NCBI GenBank assembly: GCA_016784545.1
Contig: JADHUM010000008.1
Coordinates: 1-64,000, forward strand
Source of the DNA: Candidatus Neomarinimicrobiota bacterium
GTDB taxonomy: Bacteria; Fidelibacterota; UBA8477; JABMPR01
Direction of reading: 5' to 3'
DNA length: 64,000 nt
Position 1 is the stretch's first letter; every line of letters begins with the position of its first letter. Positions 28,029 through 36,979 of the stretch are shown here, in pieces. Below the pieces are notes generated by a model. It was given only the letters and a program-made list of their open reading frames with translations, was not told the DNA's origin and ran no database searches. Made by a program: the position numbers and the translations under genes.

Positions 28029-29026
28029 GAGTAGCAATTAATGGATTCGGTCGTATCGGTCGTTCCGTATTTCGGATTTTAGATAAACGTAAAGACATCA
28101 ACGTCGTCGCCATCAATGATCTATTCGAGCGTGAAGCTCTGGTTTATCTCCTTAAATATGATACTGTCATGGGTGGTTTTGGGGACGCAACAGTTCATTT
28201 AGAAGGTGATGTATTGCATACTGCAAATGACACCGTAAAAATGATCAGCGAACGTAATCCTGCTGATTTACCATGGAAAGAGCTGGATATTGATGTTGTC
28301 ATCGAGGCAACAGGTGTCTTTAGAACTAAAGAATCCTTGACCCAACATTTAACAGCCGGTGCAAAACGAGTGATCTTGACAGTTCCTGCAAAGGATGATG
28401 TGGATTACACGGTTGTTCTAGGTGTCAATGAAGATGGTTTAAAACCTGAGCACAAAATCGTATCCAATGCCAGTTGTACAACCAACTGTTTAGCCCCAAT
28501 GGCTAAAGTCCTCAATGATGCTTTTGGAATCGTTGAAGGTGTGATGACAACCACACATGCCTACACCAATGATCAGCGTCTTGCTGATGTTCCTCACTCA
28601 GATTGGCGTCGTAGCCGTGCTGCCGCTGAGAACATCATTCCTACTACAACAGGCGCAGCCCGTGCAGTAGGTAAAGTACTTCCTGAACTCAAAGGTAAGC
28701 TTGATGGTATTGCAGCTCGTGTTCCTGTAGCTGATGGTTCCGTTGTGGATCTCATTGTTGAATTGAATCGCAATGTGACGGTTGAAGATATCAATGCCGC
28801 TGTTCTGGCCGCATCCAAGACTGATCGAATGAAGAATGTACTCCAGTACAGTGAAGATCATTTGGTTTCTTCTGATGTTATTGGAAATCCATACTCCTCC
28901 ATATATGATGCAGCATATACAAGGGTTGTGGGAAACCGTTTTGTTAAGACATTGAACTGGTACGACAACGAATGGGGTTATTCAAACCGCGTTGTTGACT
29001 TGATCAACTTGTTTAAGGGTATGTAA
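28025..29026 (+). CDS. gap: Glyceraldehyde-3-phosphate dehydrogenase, type I
   Basis: 333 residues, normal length. It converts glyceraldehyde 3-phosphate, phosphate and NAD to 1,3-bisphosphoglycerate, or the reverse in gluconeogenesis. NGFGRIGR at 6-13, catalytic Cys151 in SNASCTTN, His178, the phosphate motif TGAA at 209-212 and Arg232 are all present. The start ATG overlaps the paralogue's stop (ATGA) and has a strong AAGGAGGT at 28012-28019, giving tight coupling and probably higher expression than the paralogue. Confidence 0.97.
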   Translation: MRVAINGFGRIGRSVFRILDKRKDINVVAINDLFEREALVYLLKYDTVMGGFGDATVHLEGDVLHTANDTVKMISERNPADLPWKELDIDVVIEATGVFRTKESLTQHLTAGAKRVILTVPAKDDVDYTVVLGVNEDGLKPEHKIVSNASCTTNCLAPMAKVLNDAFGIVEGVMTTTHAYTNDQRLADVPHSDWRRSRAAAENIIPTTTGAARAVGKVLPELKGKLDGIAARVPVADGSVVDLIVELNRNVTVEDINAAVLAASKTDRMKNVLQYSEDHLVSSDVIGNPYSSIYDAAYTRVVGNRFVKTLNWYDNEWGYSNRVVDLINLFKGM

Positions 29027-29042
29027 ACAAATATCCATTTCA

Positions 29043-29083
29043 GACAATTGGAGCCGGTTGTTTTTACGACCGGCTCTATTGTC
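29043..29083 (+). terminator. Long hairpin after gap, terminator-like
   Basis: GAGCCGGT pairs with ACCGGCTC around a loop of about 10 bases, and the stem extends outward through GACAAT / ATTGTC. No U-run follows on the plus strand, so termination efficiency is uncertain; it may separate gap from the GH57 gene only partly or protect the 3' end. Confidence 0.6.
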
Positions 29084-29126
29084 TAAAAAAGCAATAATTC
29101 AATCTGCATAGCGGGAATTGTAAAGA

Positions 29127-31196
29127 ATGAAAAGAGTCCAATTCATATTTGGAATACATAACCACCAACCCGTGGGAAATTTTGACAACGTCTTTCATGA
29201 TGCTTGTGATCGTTCCTACTTGCCATTTCTACAAGTCCTTGAAAATTTTCCAGATATCAGCATGGCCTTCCATTTCAGTGGATCTCTCATTGAGTGGCTT
29301 GAAGGACATCGCCCTGACGTGTTGGAGCTTTTCAAGAAGTTGGTAGATCGAGGAAATATTGAAGTTTTGGGCAGTGGATTTTATGAACCTATCCTGGCCA
29401 TGATTCCAGAAGCAGATCAAGTCGGTCAAATTAAGAAAATGAACGACTGGGCTCTGGAGCAAATGAATTATGAAATTAAAGGTAACTGGCTCACCGAGCG
29501 CGTGTGGGAACCACACCTCGCACAGAGTTTACACAAAGCTGATATTGAATACATGGTTGTAGATGACTACCACTTTCTGACCACAGGTGCTGACCCCAAA
29601 AATTTGAACGGATATTATTTCACAGAGCAGGAAGGCAAAGTCCTCAGTGTCTTTCCCATCAGTCAGAAAATGCGCTATGCCATGCCCTTTGAAGATCCTC
29701 AGGTCGCCATAGATATATTAAAGAGTTATGCCTCAGAAGATGGTAATAGCCTGGTGGTTATGGCAGATGATGGCGAAAAATTCGGCATATGGCCTGGAAC
29801 CTGGGAAACCGTGTATGGCCAGAAATGGCTGGAAAGATTTTTTACTTTGTTAAGTGAAAATTCAGAATGGATCACCACTACCACATTTAAAGCGTATCAT
29901 TCAAATCATATCCCTCGGGATCTGGTGTATATACCCACCTCCTCATATTTCGAGATGTCCCAATGGACATTACAAACAGATCTGGGCCGACAGATGGATC
30001 ATTTTATTCATGAGATGGAAGATCAGGGCAAGTCTGATGAGAGCAGACCCTTTATAAAGGGGGGTATGTGGCGTAATTTCTTCACAAAATATCCTGAGTC
30101 CAACTGGATGCAAAAGCGTGTACAGTTTCTTTCACTCAATATGAAGCAACTGGAGAGCAAAGGGGGCATACCCTCAGACCTCAGGGATGACCTGTACCGG
30201 GCACAATGCAATTGTGCTTACTGGCACGGTGTCTTTGGTGGGCTCTACCTTCCACATCTACGTCACGCCATCTATGAACATTTACTCAAGGCCGAAGAAA
30301 GGTTTCTGGCTTCAGGAGGCAGCTTCCCTGGCTTGGTTGATATTGATAGTGATGGGGTGAAAGAATACCGTTTACGATCAGATACTGTACAACTATTCAT
30401 TTCCGCCGATAAAGGTCACATCCGTGAGATAGACTGGCTGCCAGCTTATTTCAATGTCACAAATTACCTCCAACGCTACTCTGAGCATTATCATGAGAAA
30501 TTGGCCCAGGCCAGCAATGACCCAAATGCAAGTGGGTCCATTCACGATATTGTACTGACCAAAGAAGAGGGGCTGCAGGATAAATTGTTTGTCGATAGCT
30601 ATAAGCGACATGGCCTCATCGACCATATTTTTAACTCTGATCAATCCCAGAATGCCCACTATACTGGAGCTTTGCAGAAGAACTATTCCAGGGTTGCGAG
30701 TACCGTTACACAGCGAGAAGCTGGTGTACAGATTAACACTTCAGGATTTGTTGATCAGTCTCAAATCAAAATTGAAAAACAAGTAGAACTTCATCATAAT
30801 GATGTATCAATAAAAATTGCTATTTCCAATCAGGGAGAGGTCAGCATTAATCAGCACTATGGCCTTGAATTGAATTTTGGGCTTCTGGGAGGGAACAGTC
30901 CCGACCGGTACTATCTGGTGAATGGCAATAATGTTGGACCCTTGAATTCTCAAGGTGATGAGGCTGATGTACAAACGGCTGCACTGATAAATGAGTGGGA
31001 TAATTTTAAAATAAACATAAAATTTTCAGAGAAATGTCAATTATGGCGTTCTCCCATTGAAACTGTCTCCATGTCTGAAGCAGGATTTGAACGAGTCTAC
31101 CAGGCTTCGGCACTATTGCCACATTGGAAATTAAACCTTAGCCCGGGAGAGTCTCTTGAACTGGAGCTACTCCTGAGCATAAATATATTTAAATAA
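29127..31196 (+). CDS. GH57 4-alpha-glucanotransferase / alpha-amylase
   Basis: 689 residues. Glycoside hydrolase family 57 motifs appear in order: HNHQP at 11-15, GSGFYEPIL at 82-90, WLTERVWEP with nucleophile Glu124 at 121-129, and MADDGEKFG with acid/base Asp214. The numbering matches Thermococcus litoralis glucanotransferase almost exactly. After a helical domain, the C-terminal half (about 400-689) is a beta-sandwich domain as in that enzyme. It rearranges alpha-1,4-glucans in the cytoplasm (no signal peptide). It precedes the phosphorylase by 13 bases, forming a glycogen/maltodextrin operon. Confidence 0.9.
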   Translation: MKRVQFIFGIHNHQPVGNFDNVFHDACDRSYLPFLQVLENFPDISMAFHFSGSLIEWLEGHRPDVLELFKKLVDRGNIEVLGSGFYEPILAMIPEADQVGQIKKMNDWALEQMNYEIKGNWLTERVWEPHLAQSLHKADIEYMVVDDYHFLTTGADPKNLNGYYFTEQEGKVLSVFPISQKMRYAMPFEDPQVAIDILKSYASEDGNSLVVMADDGEKFGIWPGTWETVYGQKWLERFFTLLSENSEWITTTTFKAYHSNHIPRDLVYIPTSSYFEMSQWTLQTDLGRQMDHFIHEMEDQGKSDESRPFIKGGMWRNFFTKYPESNWMQKRVQFLSLNMKQLESKGGIPSDLRDDLYRAQCNCAYWHGVFGGLYLPHLRHAIYEHLLKAEERFLASGGSFPGLVDIDSDGVKEYRLRSDTVQLFISADKGHIREIDWLPAYFNVTNYLQRYSEHYHEKLAQASNDPNASGSIHDIVLTKEEGLQDKLFVDSYKRHGLIDHIFNSDQSQNAHYTGALQKNYSRVASTVTQREAGVQINTSGFVDQSQIKIEKQVELHHNDVSIKIAISNQGEVSINQHYGLELNFGLLGGNSPDRYYLVNGNNVGPLNSQGDEADVQTAALINEWDNFKINIKFSEKCQLWRSPIETVSMSEAGFERVYQASALLPHWKLNLSPGESLELELLLSINIFK

Positions 31197-31209
31197 ACAA
31201 GAGGAATAA

Positions 31210-32853
31210 ATGTCAAATAATCAAGCCACTGTAGCCTATTTCAGTGCAGAAATCGGGATTTCTCCAAGTCTGCACACTTATAGTGGGGGACTTGGAATAT
31301 TAGCAGGTGACCATATTAAGGCTGCCGCAGATTTAGACGTAAACATGGTTGCTGTAACCCTGATGTACAAAGAGGGCTATTTCAAGCAAAGAATGGATGA
31401 GGAAGGGAATCAGACGGAGAATTATCCTCGTTTTGAGCCCGATCCACTTCTGGAAAAACTGGATGGAACGATCACCTTGCCCCTCCGGGGTCGTGAAGTT
31501 CATGTCCAGGTTTGGAAATATACTTTTGTAGGGATAAATGGTACACCAATTGATATTCTGTTGCTGGATACGGATGTGGATGGCAATAATGAAGAAGATC
31601 GAACCATCACCTTAAGACTTTACGCAGGTGGCAAGGATCATCGGATTCTTCAAGAGGCAGTCCTGGGATTTGCTGGTATTCGTGCGCTGCGCAATTTGGG
31701 ATATCAAGATTTTTCAACCTACCACATGAATGAGGGTCATTGTTCGTTTCTTACTCTGGAGCTTTTGAAGGAATTTAATGGCGATGAAGAAGAAGTCAGG
31801 AAACGTTGCCACTTCACAACCCATACTCCTGTCGCCGCCGGTCATGATCACTTTGCCTCGGATCGGGTCAAGCGGCTGATAGGTGATCTTCTTCCTGAAA
31901 AACTGAATTTGCCCTCAATGGTACTCAATAGTCGTGTCCATATGACGGAACTAGGACTTTATTTCAGTCGCAGCGCTAATGGCGTATCCGAACTGCATGG
32001 TGAAGTTGCCCGGCAACAGTTTCCAAATTTTAATATTGGTCATGTAACCAATGGTGTATTTCACAGATATTGGGTTGGGAAAATTTTCAGAGAAGTGTTT
32101 GATCGAAATCTACCTGGTTGGCGTCAGGATCCGACTCGTTTACTGGAGATTGATTCTGTTCCAGATGAGGAACTACTGTTTGCCAGCCGCGGTCAGAAGA
32201 AATTTCTTCTGGATTATGCAAATTCCCAAACACAACGAGCACTCTCCGAGAAGCGACTGACCATTGGTTTTGCCAGAAGAGCTGCAGAATACAAACGCGC
32301 CCGGCTGATTTTTCATGATAAAGAACGATTGATTCGTCTGGCCAAGGGGAAAGTGCAATTCATTTTTGCCGGGAAAGCCCATCCTCGTGATGACCACGGC
32401 AAAGAGATTCTCAAAGATATTGTACTCCAGGCCAAGGAGTTGCTGGGAGATGTGAAGATCGTGTTTCTTGAAAATTATAACATGTGGCTAGGCAACCTGA
32501 TTACTGCAGGTGTCGATGTTTGGTTGAATACACCTCTGAGACCCAACGAGGCCTCTGGTACTTCAGGTATGAAAGCCACACTCAACGGAGTGCCCAATCT
32601 ATCGATCCAGGATGGCTGGTGGGCTGAAGGCTGTAGGGATGGCATCAATGGCTGGGCTATTGGAGATGTAAACAATGCTAATGATGCCGCTGATGCAGAC
32701 CACTTATATCGACTACTGGAAGAACAGGTAATTCCAACCTACTACAATGATCAGACAAAATGGCTGAGCCTCATGCGCGAATCGATTAAGACCGGCGTTC
32801 AGTTTACTGGTACACGTATGGTTCAGGATTATTTGAAAGAATACTATAGATAA
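31210..32853 (+). CDS. glgP: Alpha-glucan phosphorylase, short form (GT35)
   Basis: 547 residues, as in the short glucan phosphorylases of archaea and several bacterial phyla rather than the roughly 800-residue classical form. It releases glucose 1-phosphate from alpha-glucans using phosphate and PLP. The PLP-site signature EASGTSGMKATLNG is intact near residues 453-466, and N-terminal E-I-G-I-S-P-S-L-H-T-Y-S-G-G-L-G forms the sugar-phosphate binding loop. AGAGGA precedes the ATG. With GH57 it supplies glycolysis, next to the GAPDH pair. Confidence 0.93.
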   Translation: MSNNQATVAYFSAEIGISPSLHTYSGGLGILAGDHIKAAADLDVNMVAVTLMYKEGYFKQRMDEEGNQTENYPRFEPDPLLEKLDGTITLPLRGREVHVQVWKYTFVGINGTPIDILLLDTDVDGNNEEDRTITLRLYAGGKDHRILQEAVLGFAGIRALRNLGYQDFSTYHMNEGHCSFLTLELLKEFNGDEEEVRKRCHFTTHTPVAAGHDHFASDRVKRLIGDLLPEKLNLPSMVLNSRVHMTELGLYFSRSANGVSELHGEVARQQFPNFNIGHVTNGVFHRYWVGKIFREVFDRNLPGWRQDPTRLLEIDSVPDEELLFASRGQKKFLLDYANSQTQRALSEKRLTIGFARRAAEYKRARLIFHDKERLIRLAKGKVQFIFAGKAHPRDDHGKEILKDIVLQAKELLGDVKIVFLENYNMWLGNLITAGVDVWLNTPLRPNEASGTSGMKATLNGVPNLSIQDGWWAEGCRDGINGWAIGDVNNANDAADADHLYRLLEEQVIPTYYNDQTKWLSLMRESIKTGVQFTGTRMVQDYLKEYYR

Positions 32854-32870
32854 AGCACTTTAGAAGTTCA

Positions 32871-32898
32871 GTTAGGAGTTAGGAGTTAGGAGTTAGAA
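32871..32898. repeat. Heptamer tandem repeat GTTAGGA
   Basis: Three perfect copies of GTTAGGA followed by one variant, GTTAGAA. It lies 17 bases after the glucan phosphorylase stop, in the convergent gap. Confidence 0.9.
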
Positions 32899-32915
32899 GT
32901 TATACTCCCCTATAC

Positions 32916-32950
32916 CTTCGACCTTCGACTTTCGACCTTTGACCTTTGAC
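32916..32950. repeat. Heptamer tandem repeat CTTCGAC/CTTTGAC
   Basis: Five units in a row: CTTCGAC, CTTCGAC, TTTCGAC, CTTTGAC, CTTTGAC. The period is 7 as in the array just upstream, but the sequence is unrelated. Confidence 0.9.
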
Positions 32951-32982
32951 AAAAAGAGGCTGGATCACTCCAACCTCTTTTT
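32951..32982. terminator. Bidirectional terminator between convergent operons
   Basis: AAAAAGAGG-c-TGGA / TCCA-a-CCTCTTTTT with a TCAC loop; the stem is symmetric with a run of A on one side and T on the other, so it can serve both glgP (plus) and the Spy-like gene (minus). Confidence 0.88.
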
Positions 32983-33013
32983 ATTAAGCCAGTATGCCAG
33001 GTATATGGACAGG

Positions 33014-33451
33014 TTAATGTCGTTCACTCATCTTCTCAAATTTGGAAGCCAATTTTTCCCGCTGCGAGTCATCGAGACTGGCGTGAAATTCAGCATAATC
33101 AGAGATCATGGCCTTGCGAAAAGCGCTAAATTCTGATTCAATCTCATCGAACTGTGTGTTTAGCACATCAACATCCAATTGGGCTGCCCTGAAATTTTCA
33201 TTCAGTGAACCTCTTAGCTCTGTGTGATTTGCCAGCATACCAGCTTTGAAGGTTGACGCATTTTCAAGGACTACCTGAAGTTTTCCCTGCTGCATCTCGT
33301 TCAGATCGAGTTTCCTGGTAATCCGTTTCATCATTTTGGCTTGATCCATGTGATGTGGACCACGATGGGTGCCACAGGCTGCAATACCCAGAACAAGTGC
33401 TAAAATGAGTAGACCCAGTCCCATTCTTTTATTCAGTTTTACTTTTTTCAT
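33014..33451 (-). CDS. Spy/CpxP-like periplasmic lipoprotein
   Basis: 145 residues from ATG 33451. The N-terminus has a hydrophobic helix and a lipobox ending GIAAC, so it is lipidated. The mature part is mostly alpha-helical, with an MDQAKMMKRITRKLDL segment and a helical hairpin similar in layout to Spy/CnrX-type periplasmic metal or misfolding sensors, although the LTxxQ motifs are degenerate (LDLNEMQ, LDDSQRE). It is the third gene after an ECF sigma factor and a two-TM protein, which suggests a sensor role in that system. Confidence 0.65.
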   Translation of the reverse strand: MKKVKLNKRMGLGLLILALVLGIAACGTHRGPHHMDQAKMMKRITRKLDLNEMQQGKLQVVLENASTFKAGMLANHTELRGSLNENFRAAQLDVDVLNTQFDEIESEFSAFRKAMISDYAEFHASLDDSQREKLASKFEKMSERH

Positions 33452-33455
33452 ATCC

Positions 33456-33788
33456 TTATTCCTTTTCCAATTCAACAGATTCTGAGGGTGTTGCCTCGTC
33501 TGTCTGAACTTCTTGATTGTGTTTTAACTCAATTTTCTCTCTCAGATGAGATTTCCAGGGACCATTATTGTGGTATTTGCTATGGCGACTTCCACCATGA
33601 CCGCTGGAAAATAAAATTTTCGAGAGCAGGATGAGACCCAGGGCCTGCCAATATGTTATGACGGGACCACTGAACAGGGTTGGTATCAACCAATTCCATA
33701 GCAGCATGGTAACTGCTGGAAACACAATGATTGCAGCGACTACAAAAAAACCGATTCCAATCATTTTTCCTATTGATGGTTTACACAT
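33456..33788 (-). CDS. Small two-helix membrane protein linked to ECF sigma factor
   Basis: 110 residues with two hydrophobic helices (about 9-31 and 44-62). The segment between and within them, LLWNWLIPTLFSGP then ITYWQALGLILLSKILF, looks strongly conserved in type, and I recall similar small proteins beside sigma factors in Bacteroidota. A charged 45-residue tail follows, predicted to be cytoplasmic. AAGGAAG precedes the ATG. The gene lies between the sigma factor (17 bases) and the Spy-like lipoprotein (4 bases). Anti-sigma function is possible but not shown by any known domain. Confidence 0.65.
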   Translation of the reverse strand: MCKPSIGKMIGIGFFVVAAIIVFPAVTMLLWNWLIPTLFSGPVITYWQALGLILLSKILFSSGHGGSRHSKYHNNGPWKSHLREKIELKHNQEVQTDEATPSESVELEKE

Positions 33789-33805
33789 GATATCTTCCTT
33801 TCAAA

Positions 33806-34387
33806 TTATACATATAAATCATTTAACCTTTTACGCAAAGCCAGGACAGCGTAGCGCTTTCTGGAGAGTAGCGTGTTCTGTGAATCTCCAGTGAGTTCGG
33901 CAATTTCTTTAAAACTCAGACCCTCAATTTCATGCCAGATAAATACTTCCCGCTGCAGTTCGGGGAGTGATTCGATAGCTGCCTCAAGTCGTTCCTGAAG
34001 CTGAGACTGATCGAGGAGAGAAGCAGGTTGCAGCTCTGGATCATGAAGCAGGTTCTCTAAAAATTGCCCTTCTTCAATATCACCGGATTGAACTGCGCTG
34101 TGGCTTCCCTCAAGGGTTCTGGCGCGTTTACGATAAAAATCACTCACCTTGTTCCTGGCCGTTTTATACAACCAGGCAGAGGTTGCTTCCAGGGAGCGGA
34201 GCTCATCAAAAGCACCAATAAACTGGTGGAAGACATCCTGAACAATATCTTCAGCATCTTCATAACGAGGCACCATCCCAGAGACTGAATTGAGCAGCCA
34301 TTCACGGGCTTCAAGGACAATCGTACCCTTTCGACGCGCATTATTCTGGCGTGGTGATTCAGCTTTTTGTGATCTTTGGCTTTGCAT
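33806..34387 (-). CDS. ECF-type RNA polymerase sigma factor
   Basis: 193 residues from ATG 34387. Region 2 is visible as YEDAEDIVQDVFHQF and SAWLYKTARNKVSDFYRK, and region 4 as SLPELQREVFIWHEIEGLSFKEIAELTG. In-frame starts exist upstream (ATG 34447), but a terminator hairpin ends only 17 bases before that one, leaving little room for a promoter; 34387 gives a normal ECF length. The ribosome binding site is poor for either start. It heads a three-gene set with the two-TM and Spy-like proteins and probably controls envelope-stress or metal-response genes. Confidence 0.85.
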   Translation of the reverse strand: MQSQRSQKAESPRQNNARRKGTIVLEAREWLLNSVSGMVPRYEDAEDIVQDVFHQFIGAFDELRSLEATSAWLYKTARNKVSDFYRKRARTLEGSHSAVQSGDIEEGQFLENLLHDPELQPASLLDQSQLQERLEAAIESLPELQREVFIWHEIEGLSFKEIAELTGDSQNTLLSRKRYAVLALRKRLNDLYV

Positions 34388-34463
34388 GTCACCTATATAG
34401 ACGATGAATCGTGAGAAATATTGTATACTATTTTGATTTCTTGACATAATTAAAACCAAAAAG

Positions 34464-34498
34464 TAACCTTGCGAGGTGTTGGAACCTGCACAAGGTTA
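34464..34498 (-). terminator. Terminator after TonB receptor 2
   Basis: Minus-strand hairpin with outer arms TAACCTTG / CAAGGTTA, inner arms AGGT / ACCT, and CTTTTTGGTTTT following. It separates the receptor from the ECF sigma gene. Confidence 0.7.
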
Positions 34499-34521
34499 AA
34501 AGCACAATAACCTGTAGATTG

Positions 34522-36978
34522 TTAAAACTCTAGCGTAATCCCACCAATAGGAAAAGTCTTGAATTGTAAGGCGATATCTTTGGTCCCATCTTCATTGTAA
34601 ACATAGTCCCAGGGGTTATCTCGGTTGAAGACATTCATGATATCCCAGAAGGCAACCAGGTTCAGCTTCTCAAAATAGAACCGCTGGAGCAACATGATAT
34701 CGAAGCGATAATATTCACCCATACGTTTGGTATTCCAATCATCTGAACTGTTGGTGTACCATTTCCTGTAATTGTGATTATAGGTTTTGGGTGTATAAGG
34801 CTTTCCACCGGCATATCTTAGCCTAAAGCTAATCTCAAATTCATCAGCAGGGGCCATGGGCAACCATGAGGTTACTGATGCAAACAACGTTTCCTTATAC
34901 CTGTTATACCAGTCATAATCCATATAGCGGATCTTATAGCCTCCAACCAGGCTTACCACATCACGGTAGTCATAATCCCAGGGATAGTAGATGGTCTCCG
35001 CTTTTCTGGGATCGATACCTTCTGACACCGAATGGCTGTAGCTGAAAGTACAGTACCAGTTTTTTGAAAATTTCTTTTGAATAAAGAACTCGATCCCTTC
35101 AGATCGACCTGCGCCGATGTTACGAAAGTCTCCCAAACTATCTGCCCCGTTTCGATCCACAAGAATCTCCTCCATGGGCATGTCTTTGAATTCTTTTTGA
35201 TAATACTCCAGGGTAATGCGGGTATCCTCGAAGGGGAGGTACTCCATTCCCAGGGCGATTTGATCGGCATGATAGAAGTCCAGGGCCTTGGTATCTTCAC
35301 CACCAAAGATCAGCATGGCGTTAAATGGTGCCTGGAAATAACGTCCCGCAGCGATGTTTGCTTTGAGATTATGAGTGAATTGATAATTGATGTTGAGCCG
35401 GGGAGAGAGATTTGACTTTTCAATATAGGCATTGTATTCCAGACGAACTCCTGCAGTGAGTTCCAATCTTGCAGTGGGATTATACTTCACCTGTCCATAT
35501 ACACCAAAGCTATTATAGATCTGCTTATACGTTGTATCAGTTCCAGAATAGGTAGCAATGGTGTCAAAGGGCATGATAACGGCTGTTGTATCTCCGAAGA
35601 ATTGACTGTAAAAAACATCTCTTGAGACCGGTAGGGCCGGAGAAAGAGAATCAGCAGCGTAGCCATAGAGAATTAATTCGTCACTAAAGGACATGAGATC
35701 CCAGGTGTTGGGGGCTATCTTCAATTTTAACCCCAGACTCCCCTCAATTTTCTTATTGAACTTGTGCACCATATCAGCTTTAAAGATGATTTCCTGCTCT
35801 ACGGTGATCCCCTCATAGAAAGTGTCGTGACTCTCTTCATCAGTTACCCGAAAGGCATCGATATTTATGGTGACATAATTCTGACCAATGGAAGCCAGAA
35901 GATAGCCTTTACGGGAGTAGAGGTTCTTATAAGTCAGACCCAATGTGTGCTGTTGACTGGCATAGTCGACGTTTTCAGCACCGCGGTTCTGGGGGCTGTC
36001 TTCGCCAACAATATTGATGCCATCAATTCCACCGAGATAGTTAAGACTCAACTTTTCTTTGGGACTAAGATCATAAACCAATTTGCTCTGGAAGGTCCAA
36101 TAGGTGGGAATTGCCTGGAGTCCACTCTGCTGGATAACAAAGTCCAGGAAAGACCGTTTTACTGAGAAGAGATACGAGCTTTTTGGGGTCATTGGTCCCT
36201 CAAGGCTAGCTCCAAACCCGGCCATATCGAAACTTACCTTCGATTCATGACTTTCCCGATTTCCCTCCCTCACAGTCACATCCATGACTGAGGAGAGTTT
36301 ATCCCCGTAGCGGGCAGGGAAAGAACCTGCGAAGAAATCGATTCTTTCGATAAAATCCGTATTCACCATGGTGACAGGTCCACCGCCTGCTCCCTGTTCG
36401 GGGTAATGCACGGGGTAGGGGACATCAAGATGATCCATAACAAAGAGATTCTCACCAGGCGCACCACCACGCACGATGATCTCGTTGGTTTGATCTGCAC
36501 CTGAAACTACCGAAGGGAGCGATTGCATCATGCTGAGAATATCATAGGCACCCACTGGGTCAGAGCGGATTTCTTCGAAATCAACGCTACGAACACTGGT
36601 GGCGGCGTCCTTGACTTTTTCAAAATAACCAGCGGTGACCACGATGTCTGAACCAGTAAGTACAGTTGGCTCCAGAGCCACATTTATCACACCAGGGCGG
36701 TTGGCTAAGGAGTGGACATTGGCTCTAGCCTGTGATTTGTATCCAATCATGTGGACTCGTATGGAATAGCTGCCAACGGGGACACCTCTTATCTCAAATC
36801 GTCCATTGAGGTCTGTGGCTGCACCCATTTCGGTTCCTTCAAGGATCACATTTGCCCCAGGGAGGGGATGCTTGGTGTCACGGTCGGTGATGGTTCCGGT
36901 TAATGTACCTGAAGGTGCATTCGCCAGGAGTGTCATGGCACTTACCCCGATTATTATTATGAGGAATATCTTGTTCAT
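34522..36978 (-). CDS. TonB-dependent outer-membrane receptor with carboxypeptidase-regulatory domain
   Basis: 818 residues from ATG 36978 (an in-frame GTG at 36987 overlapping the upstream stop is the alternative). Signal peptide, CarboxypepD_reg-like domain (about 22-105: KHPLPGANV, the later HMIGYKSQ), plug domain (about 115-235: IIVRGGAPGENLFVMD, ARYGDKLSSVMD), then the barrel ending in G-I-T-L-E-F. The substrate is unknown. Unlike the receptor at 6096-8606, no DUF4249-type partner follows. It sits directly after a winged-helix regulator and a membrane protein on the same strand, so the three are likely one transcription unit. Confidence 0.87.
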   Translation of the reverse strand: MNKIFLIIIIGVSAMTLLANAPSGTLTGTITDRDTKHPLPGANVILEGTEMGAATDLNGRFEIRGVPVGSYSIRVHMIGYKSQARANVHSLANRPGVINVALEPTVLTGSDIVVTAGYFEKVKDAATSVRSVDFEEIRSDPVGAYDILSMMQSLPSVVSGADQTNEIIVRGGAPGENLFVMDHLDVPYPVHYPEQGAGGGPVTMVNTDFIERIDFFAGSFPARYGDKLSSVMDVTVREGNRESHESKVSFDMAGFGASLEGPMTPKSSYLFSVKRSFLDFVIQQSGLQAIPTYWTFQSKLVYDLSPKEKLSLNYLGGIDGINIVGEDSPQNRGAENVDYASQQHTLGLTYKNLYSRKGYLLASIGQNYVTINIDAFRVTDEESHDTFYEGITVEQEIIFKADMVHKFNKKIEGSLGLKLKIAPNTWDLMSFSDELILYGYAADSLSPALPVSRDVFYSQFFGDTTAVIMPFDTIATYSGTDTTYKQIYNSFGVYGQVKYNPTARLELTAGVRLEYNAYIEKSNLSPRLNINYQFTHNLKANIAAGRYFQAPFNAMLIFGGEDTKALDFYHADQIALGMEYLPFEDTRITLEYYQKEFKDMPMEEILVDRNGADSLGDFRNIGAGRSEGIEFFIQKKFSKNWYCTFSYSHSVSEGIDPRKAETIYYPWDYDYRDVVSLVGGYKIRYMDYDWYNRYKETLFASVTSWLPMAPADEFEISFRLRYAGGKPYTPKTYNHNYRKWYTNSSDDWNTKRMGEYYRFDIMLLQRFYFEKLNLVAFWDIMNVFNRDNPWDYVYNEDGTKDIALQFKTFPIGGITLEF

Positions 36979-36979
36979 T

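Noticed and set aside
32871-32950. Possible CRISPR array
   Set aside because: The units are contiguous 7-mers without spacers and no cas genes are present.
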